Source: Winogradskyella marincola (GTDB lineage: Bacteria; Bacteroidota; Bacteroidia; Flavobacteriales; Flavobacteriaceae). Taken from it: a DNA stretch of 64,000 nt. Positions within the stretch are counted from its first letter, which is position 1. Every line of letters begins with the position of its first letter. The position numbers and the translations under genes were made by a program. The stretch lies in the NCBI RefSeq assembly GCF_029624125.1, contig NZ_JARSBN010000001.1:637901-701900 (forward strand). The letters are read 5' to 3'. The notes under the pieces are model-generated. The model worked only from the letters and a program-made list of their open reading frames with translations. It ran no database searches and had not been told where the DNA came from. Positions 60,031-64,000 of this stretch are shown here, piece by piece.

Positions 60031-61520
60031 TATACCTGCATTACTTCATTATTGTAATTTATACTATTGCTATCGTACTTATTTTTATGTACGCACTAGC
60101 TCAATTAAACCTTCTTTATAATTATTTGTCATCAAAAAAGAAACGCAGTACTTGCGAAAAATTTGATCTCAATAATCCTGAAGAAGTACCATACATTACT
60201 ATACAGCTGCCTGTTTTTAACGAGATGTATGTAATGGAGCGTCTACTAGACAACATTGCTTTACTAGACTATCCTAAGGATAAATTAGAAATTCAAGTCT
60301 TAGACGATTCTACAGACGAAACCGTACATTCTACCCAAGCTCATATAGAGAAGTTAGCTGCAACAGGCTTGGATATAAAACATATTACTAGAACCAATCG
60401 TGTTGGTTTTAAAGCTGGTGCGCTTAAAGAAGGATTAGAAATCGCAAAAGGCGAATTCATTGCAATTTTTGATGCGGATTTTCTTCCAAAACCAAATTGG
60501 CTAAAACGCACAGTACCTTATTTTAAAGATGAAGAAATAGGTGTTGTACAAACACGTTGGGGACACATTAACAGAGACTATTCTTTGTTAACCAGAATAC
60601 AAGCTTTTGCATTAGATGCACACTTTACTTTAGAGCAAGTAGGACGTAACAGTAAAGGTCATTTTATAAACTTTAATGGCACAGCTGGTATATGGAGAAA
60701 AGACTGCATTATTGATGCTGGTAACTGGGAGGGAGATACACTAACAGAAGACTTAGACTTAAGCTACAGAGCACAATTAAAAAACTGGAAGTTTAAATAT
60801 CTGGAAGATGTTGAAACACCTGCAGAATTACCGATAGTTATTAGTGCTGCCAGATCTCAACAATTCCGTTGGAATAAAGGTGGTGCCGAAAACTTTAGAA
60901 AAATGCTTTGGCGTGTTGTTAAGTCAAAAAATATTTCGGCTAAAACCAAAGTACACGGTTTATTACACTTGCTAAACAGCTCTATGTTTTTAAGCATATT
61001 TGTTGTCGCTATTTTAAGCATACCAATGCTATACATTAAGAACGAATACGCACATTTAAGAGACTACTTCTACATTATGAGTTTCTTTATCATGAGCACC
61101 ATTATTTTCTTTGTATGCTATTGGTTTATGTACAAAAACATCTACGGAAGTGGCTTCAAAAAATTCTTTGGATATATTGGTATGTTCTTTACGTTTTTCT
61201 CAATTGCAATGGGCTTTTCGCTTCATAATTCTATTGCTGTAATAGAAGGTCATATTGGTAAGAAGAGTGAATTTGTAAGAACACCTAAGTTCAACATAAA
61301 GAAGTTTCAAGACAACTGGAAAAACAATAAATACCTTAAGAAATCCTTATCTAAAAATGTGGTTTTAGAAGGCTTATTAATGCTGTATTTTGCATTTGGA
61401 CTTTATAGCGCATTTATAGTTGGAGATCAAGGTGGAGACTTTGGATTGTTTCCTTTTCACTTAATGCTTTGTATTGGTTTTGGGTATGTGTTTTTTAAAT
61501 CTTTAGGTTCTAAAGTATAA
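60027..61520 (+). CDS. cellulose synthase-like membrane glycosyltransferase (GT2)
   Basis: A 497-residue processive-type GT2. An N-terminal helix (about 4-26), a catalytic domain with QLPVFNEMYVMERLLD (about 58-73), DDSTDET (about 92-98), FDADFLPKPNW (about 150-160), EDLDLSYR (about 246-253) and QQFRWNKGGAENF (about 285-297) corresponding to QxxRW, then four C-terminal helices (about 325-420 and 450-497). It starts with GTG overlapping the previous stop. Relatives make glucans or glucosylceramide-like glycolipids; the acceptor is unknown. The C-terminal helices place the active site at the cytoplasmic face. Confidence 0.88.
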   Translation: MIYLHYFIIVIYTIAIVLIFMYALAQLNLLYNYLSSKKKRSTCEKFDLNNPEEVPYITIQLPVFNEMYVMERLLDNIALLDYPKDKLEIQVLDDSTDETVHSTQAHIEKLAATGLDIKHITRTNRVGFKAGALKEGLEIAKGEFIAIFDADFLPKPNWLKRTVPYFKDEEIGVVQTRWGHINRDYSLLTRIQAFALDAHFTLEQVGRNSKGHFINFNGTAGIWRKDCIIDAGNWEGDTLTEDLDLSYRAQLKNWKFKYLEDVETPAELPIVISAARSQQFRWNKGGAENFRKMLWRVVKSKNISAKTKVHGLLHLLNSSMFLSIFVVAILSIPMLYIKNEYAHLRDYFYIMSFFIMSTIIFFVCYWFMYKNIYGSGFKKFFGYIGMFFTFFSIAMGFSLHNSIAVIEGHIGKKSEFVRTPKFNIKKFQDNWKNNKYLKKSLSKNVVLEGLLMLYFAFGLYSAFIVGDQGGDFGLFPFHLMLCIGFGYVFFKSLGSKV

Positions 61521-61524
61521 ATAA

Positions 61525-61953
61525 CTACTCTCTATCTTCAAAAGGCACTATAGTCCCTTTTTCTATATAGTCTTTTAACCCTTTTAAGAGCATTGCCCAA
61601 CAAAACGATGAATGTTTAAAGTGTGTATTGCACTCTGGCCAATCTTTATGAAAAAAGTGAAGATAAGTACCGTCGTCCTTTTCCTCTAGGTCAAAACCAA
61701 AGGTTGTAGGATTCCAATCATCATCAGATTTAATCATTTTATAGTGAATATGTTCCCCTTTTTGAACACTTTTCACTTTAGCATACCAATCGTATTTATC
61801 TGTAAAATTAAAATTGTATTCCTCGCCTTCGAAAGGAACTCCAGAACATTTTAATGGCCACCAATTTACCAAATGCTCTGGCTCTGATACAGCTCTATAA
61901 ACACTGAATTTATCGGTATTAATCATTAAGTTGAAATAAATAGAATGACTCAT
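61525..61953 (-). CDS. SRPBCC (AHSA1/START-like) domain protein
   Basis: A 142-residue single-domain protein of the SRPBCC fold: N-terminal YFNLMINTDKFSVYRAVSEP (6-25), then WWPLKCSGVPFEGEEYNF (about 31-48), HFFHKDWPE and the long C-terminal helix SSFCWAMLLKGLKDYIEKG (about 116-134). Such proteins bind hydrophobic ligands or are Aha1-type. It reads against the glycosyltransferase gene with four bases between the stops. The function is not inferable. Confidence 0.82.
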   Translation of the reverse strand: MSHSIYFNLMINTDKFSVYRAVSEPEHLVNWWPLKCSGVPFEGEEYNFNFTDKYDWYAKVKSVQKGEHIHYKMIKSDDDWNPTTFGFDLEEKDDGTYLHFFHKDWPECNTHFKHSSFCWAMLLKGLKDYIEKGTIVPFEDRE

Positions 61954-62027
61954 AACTCTACATTTTAATTCCTTCTAAAGTTATTATTCTTTTTTTATAT
62001 CGACTACCAAGCAGGCACAAATAATTC

Positions 62028-62035
62028 TATCTTTG
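62028..62035 (+). promoter_or_regulatory. -7 promoter box of the GT-C gene
   Basis: TATCTTTG matches TAnnTTTG and ends 7 bases before the ATG at 62042. The TTG within it is in frame and should not be used as a start. The same situation occurs at 967-974. Confidence 0.5.
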
Positions 62036-62041
62036 AGGACT

Positions 62042-63493
62042 ATGCTAGGACTATCTAACATCTACAAACACAAAAAAACAACATTACTATTTATAGCTTT
62101 AAGTTGTTTACTTTATGTTTGGTTTGCATACTTCACTCAACGAACAGATACACTACAACTCATTTTACTCTATGGCTGTTTATTTGTTTTGGGTTACCAA
62201 ATTTTGAAAACATCAGGATTCCATAGTTCGACTTCGCTCAGCACAGGCTTTAGAATTTTGGTTATCGCTTCTGTATTATTCAGATTGTTATTTCTATTTG
62301 CAACACCCAATTTATCACAAGATTTCTATCGGTTTATTTGGGATGGACACATGCTTTTAGAAGGGTTTAATCCTTATTTATACACACCTAATTATGTAAT
62401 AAATTGGAACACATCCATTCCCTTAGCACAAGACTTATACAATGGAATGGGTGCACTGAGCGCCTCACATTATACTAATTACCCACCTTTAAATCAACTA
62501 TGTTTTGTACTTGGAAATCTATTTCCCGGAAACAGCATTTTAAGCTCTGTTATAGGCATGAGACTTCTTATTATTGCTGCCGATATTGGTACACTATATT
62601 TTGGAAAAAAGCTTTTAGAAGCCTTAAAACTACCTTCTAATCGAATCTTTTGGTACATCTTAAACCCATTTATCATCATAGAGCTTACAGGCAACCTCCA
62701 TTTTGAAGGTGTTATGATTTTCTTTTTAGTGTGGAGTTTATACTTGCTACACAAAGGCTATTGGAAATGTGCAGCCGTTGTTTTTGCCTGTTCGGTTTCA
62801 GTAAAACTGATTCCTTTGATGTTTTTGTCTTTGTTTTTTTGGTGGTTCACTTCGACTTCATTGAATGATAAAAAAAACAGTCAACAAAAAAAGATTAGCT
62901 ACGCTGAACCTAATGGTTTATCTACATTCGCAGGAATAAAAAAACTAACTGTATTCTATACCATTGTTGGCATAACCTTAATTGCATTTTTCATTCCATT
63001 CTTTTCAATGGAATTTGTAAACAATTACTCTAAAACGGTTGGATTGTGGTTTAATAATTTTGAATTTAATGCTAGCATTTACTACATTCTTAGAGCTATT
63101 GGTTATGCTATTACTGGTTATAATGAAATTGGTATAATTGGTAAGATTCTGCCTCTAATTTCAGTTTTGGTAATTTTAGGTTTTTCGGTGTTAAAAAAGA
63201 ATAATTCCATACCTAAACTCAGCACATCCGTACTAATGGTTTTTACAATTTATCTTTTTTTAAGCACTACAGTACATCCTTGGTATATTGCTACTTTGGT
63301 AATGCTTTGCATTTTCACTAACTACAGATATCCTCTAATCTGGAGCGTAGTAATATTACTTAGTTACTTATCCTATCTTGGTATTGGCACAGCAGACAAA
63401 TCTGAAAATTTATGGATTGTAGCTCTAGAATACCTCATTGTATTTTCTGCATTTGCTTGGGAAGTGGTATTAAAAAAAAGACTGCCAATTTAA
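62042..63493 (+). CDS. GT-C type polytopic glycosyltransferase (GT87/mannosyltransferase-like)
   Basis: A 483-residue protein with about eleven membrane helices. The first extracytoplasmic loop carries NLSQDFYRFIWDGHMLLEGF followed by NPYLY (about 92-116), the Asp-containing GT-C signature (D..RY.WDG.....G.NPY) for polyprenyl-phosphate-sugar donors; SVKLIPLMFL (about 257-266) is also typical. Start ATG 62042 is preferred, since the upstream in-frame TTG is the promoter box. Two stretches look derived from intergenic repeats: 62225-62245 (loop 1) and about 62850-62940, which encodes the hydrophilic insert NDKKNSQQKKISYAEPNG. Acceptor unknown. Confidence 0.84.
   Translation: MLGLSNIYKHKKTTLLFIALSCLLYVWFAYFTQRTDTLQLILLYGCLFVLGYQILKTSGFHSSTSLSTGFRILVIASVLFRLLFLFATPNLSQDFYRFIWDGHMLLEGFNPYLYTPNYVINWNTSIPLAQDLYNGMGALSASHYTNYPPLNQLCFVLGNLFPGNSILSSVIGMRLLIIAADIGTLYFGKKLLEALKLPSNRIFWYILNPFIIIELTGNLHFEGVMIFFLVWSLYLLHKGYWKCAAVVFACSVSVKLIPLMFLSLFFWWFTSTSLNDKKNSQQKKISYAEPNGLSTFAGIKKLTVFYTIVGITLIAFFIPFFSMEFVNNYSKTVGLWFNNFEFNASIYYILRAIGYAITGYNEIGIIGKILPLISVLVILGFSVLKKNNSIPKLSTSVLMVFTIYLFLSTTVHPWYIATLVMLCIFTNYRYPLIWSVVILLSYLSYLGIGTADKSENLWIVALEYLIVFSAFAWEVVLKKRLPI
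62225..62245 (+). repeat. repeat-like sequence inside the GT-C gene
   Basis: The 21 bases include TTCGACTTCGCTCAGCACA, close to the dispersed flavobacterial repeat ending seen at 53652-53667. They encode a Ser/Thr-rich loop and keep the frame open. Confidence 0.4.
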
Positions 63494-63503
63494 TTAGCAG
63501 TCT
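63479..63503. terminator. hairpin between the GT-C gene and the converging acidic-protein gene
   Basis: AGACTGC (63479-63485) pairs with GCAGTCT (63497-63503), an 11-base loop containing the GT-C stop codon. A-rich and T-rich flanks allow termination on both strands; the stem is short. Confidence 0.6.
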
Positions 63504-63511
63504 CTTTAATA

Positions 63512-63880
63512 TTACATCTTTTTAATCTTTATGATGGTGTACTTTTCGTACGTTTCTTTATACCCATATTCATCTTCCTCCTCATAGGTTTCAATTTTAT
63601 AAGTTATCTGAAAACGTTCGCCTATTAAGCTATCAGATTTTAGATTTACAGCTTTTAATACTTCTGGTGTAACTTCAGAAAAGTACATAATATCTTCATC
63701 CTCGTCATCATCTTCTCCTTGCACTAAAAAGGCATAACCATCTTCTTCTTCATAACCATCAAAAGTTGCTATTACTGTAACGGTTTCCTGCTCTTGTTTA
63801 TCTTGTTTTGTGTCTATTATTGCGTTAACGCTAAATGCCATTACCAAAAATACAAATACTACAAATTGTCTGTTTTTCAT
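63512..63880 (-). CDS. secreted acidic protein, unknown
   Basis: A 122-residue protein with a signal peptide (MKNRQFVVFVFLVMAFSVNA) and a very acidic mature part (YEEEDGYAFLVQGEDDDEDE near 43-62; TYEEEDEYGYKETYEK near 100-115). The strands TVTVIATFDG and RFQITYKIETY suggest a small OB- or beta-barrel-like fold, and the acidic clusters could bind calcium or other cations. No family recognised. The last 120 bases of the window, upstream of it, hold no recognisable gene. Confidence 0.65.
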   Translation of the reverse strand: MKNRQFVVFVFLVMAFSVNAIIDTKQDKQEQETVTVIATFDGYEEEDGYAFLVQGEDDDEDEDIMYFSEVTPEVLKAVNLKSDSLIGERFQITYKIETYEEEDEYGYKETYEKYTIIKIKKM

Positions 63881-64000
63881 TTTTAATTGTTTTTTTTTTC
63901 GAAATTCTATCTTACAACGTCTTGCTCAAGAATTTCTATTTATAATTTTTTTTTGTAGTTGGGTATTTACCACCTCAAGCCCAAAACTTTTAGATCATTA

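Noticed and set aside
1-64000. CRISPR array
   Set aside because: No regularly spaced repeats of 20-40 bases were seen; repeats found are inverted, dispersed or attachment-type.

Overview
The window is a stretch of chromosome from a member of the Flavobacteriaceae (Bacteroidota), probably marine. The evidence is low GC, promoters of the type TAnnTTTG (-7) with TTTG (-33), many secreted proteins ending their signal peptides in FA/SQ, a GYDIA-type GHMP kinase, class II HMG-CoA reductase, Bacteroidota-type PEP carboxylase, and an arsenosugar gene set typical of marine flavobacteria.

Layout. 1-846: N-terminal part of a DPP-IV-like peptidase. 996-3219: two mevalonate-pathway genes. 11058 down to 3282 (minus strand): a housekeeping envelope operon coaX - outer-membrane protein - TPR protein - lptC - small membrane protein - CNNM/CBS protein - PpiD-like chaperone. 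11161-11236: tRNA-Phe. 11222-27907: a 16.7 kb integrative island in the 3' end of tRNA-Phe, bounded by 15-bp direct repeats. Its tyrosine integrase lies at the right end, followed by an RteC-like protein, two HTH proteins and a winged-helix-like protein. Its cargo is a type III restriction-modification pair in an operon with a UvrD-like helicase carrying an AddB-like Fe-S nuclease domain. Further cargo is a small membrane-protein pair, a NYN ribonuclease beside a candidate small RNA, and DUF6266/DUF6943-type genes. No relaxase, conjugation or phage structural genes are seen.

28083-40670: one long operon ilvE-ilvD-ilvB-ilvN-ilvC-ilvA-thrA-thrB-thrC, making threonine, isoleucine and valine from aspartate and pyruvate. 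It is preceded by a 19-codon leader peptide with 7 Ile and 3 Thr codons and a strong terminator, which has the form of a transcription attenuator. A MITE-like element with 24-bp inverted ends lies between ilvD and ilvB. 40818-42456: glnK/glnB-type P-II gene and amtB, behind two similar operator-like dyads spaced about five helical turns. 45131-42552: ppc. 45307-45780: guanine deaminase.

45909-54372: an arsenosugar biosynthesis cluster. It has an AhpD-like peroxidase-like protein, radical SAM ArsS, a rhodanese, a TIGR04282-type glycosyltransferase, a purine nucleoside phosphorylase, ArsM, a secreted unknown, a fatty-acid-hydroxylase-type membrane protein, a DUF547 protein and a TIGR04283-type glycosyltransferase. 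I infer that ArsM methylates arsenite, ArsS adds the deoxyadenosyl group, the phosphorylase could remove adenine, and the glycosyltransferases could add an aglycone. 54373-63880: a metallophosphatase, a GH113-like lipoprotein, a FAD oxidoreductase with a membrane polyferredoxin, two GT2 enzymes, an SRPBCC protein, a GT-C membrane glycosyltransferase and a secreted acidic protein. Some of these may be the glycolipid half of the arsenic pathway, but that is unproven.

The features most worth follow-up are the arsenosugar cluster, the Thr/Ile attenuator, the island's RM-helicase operon, and the candidate small RNA beside the NYN gene.
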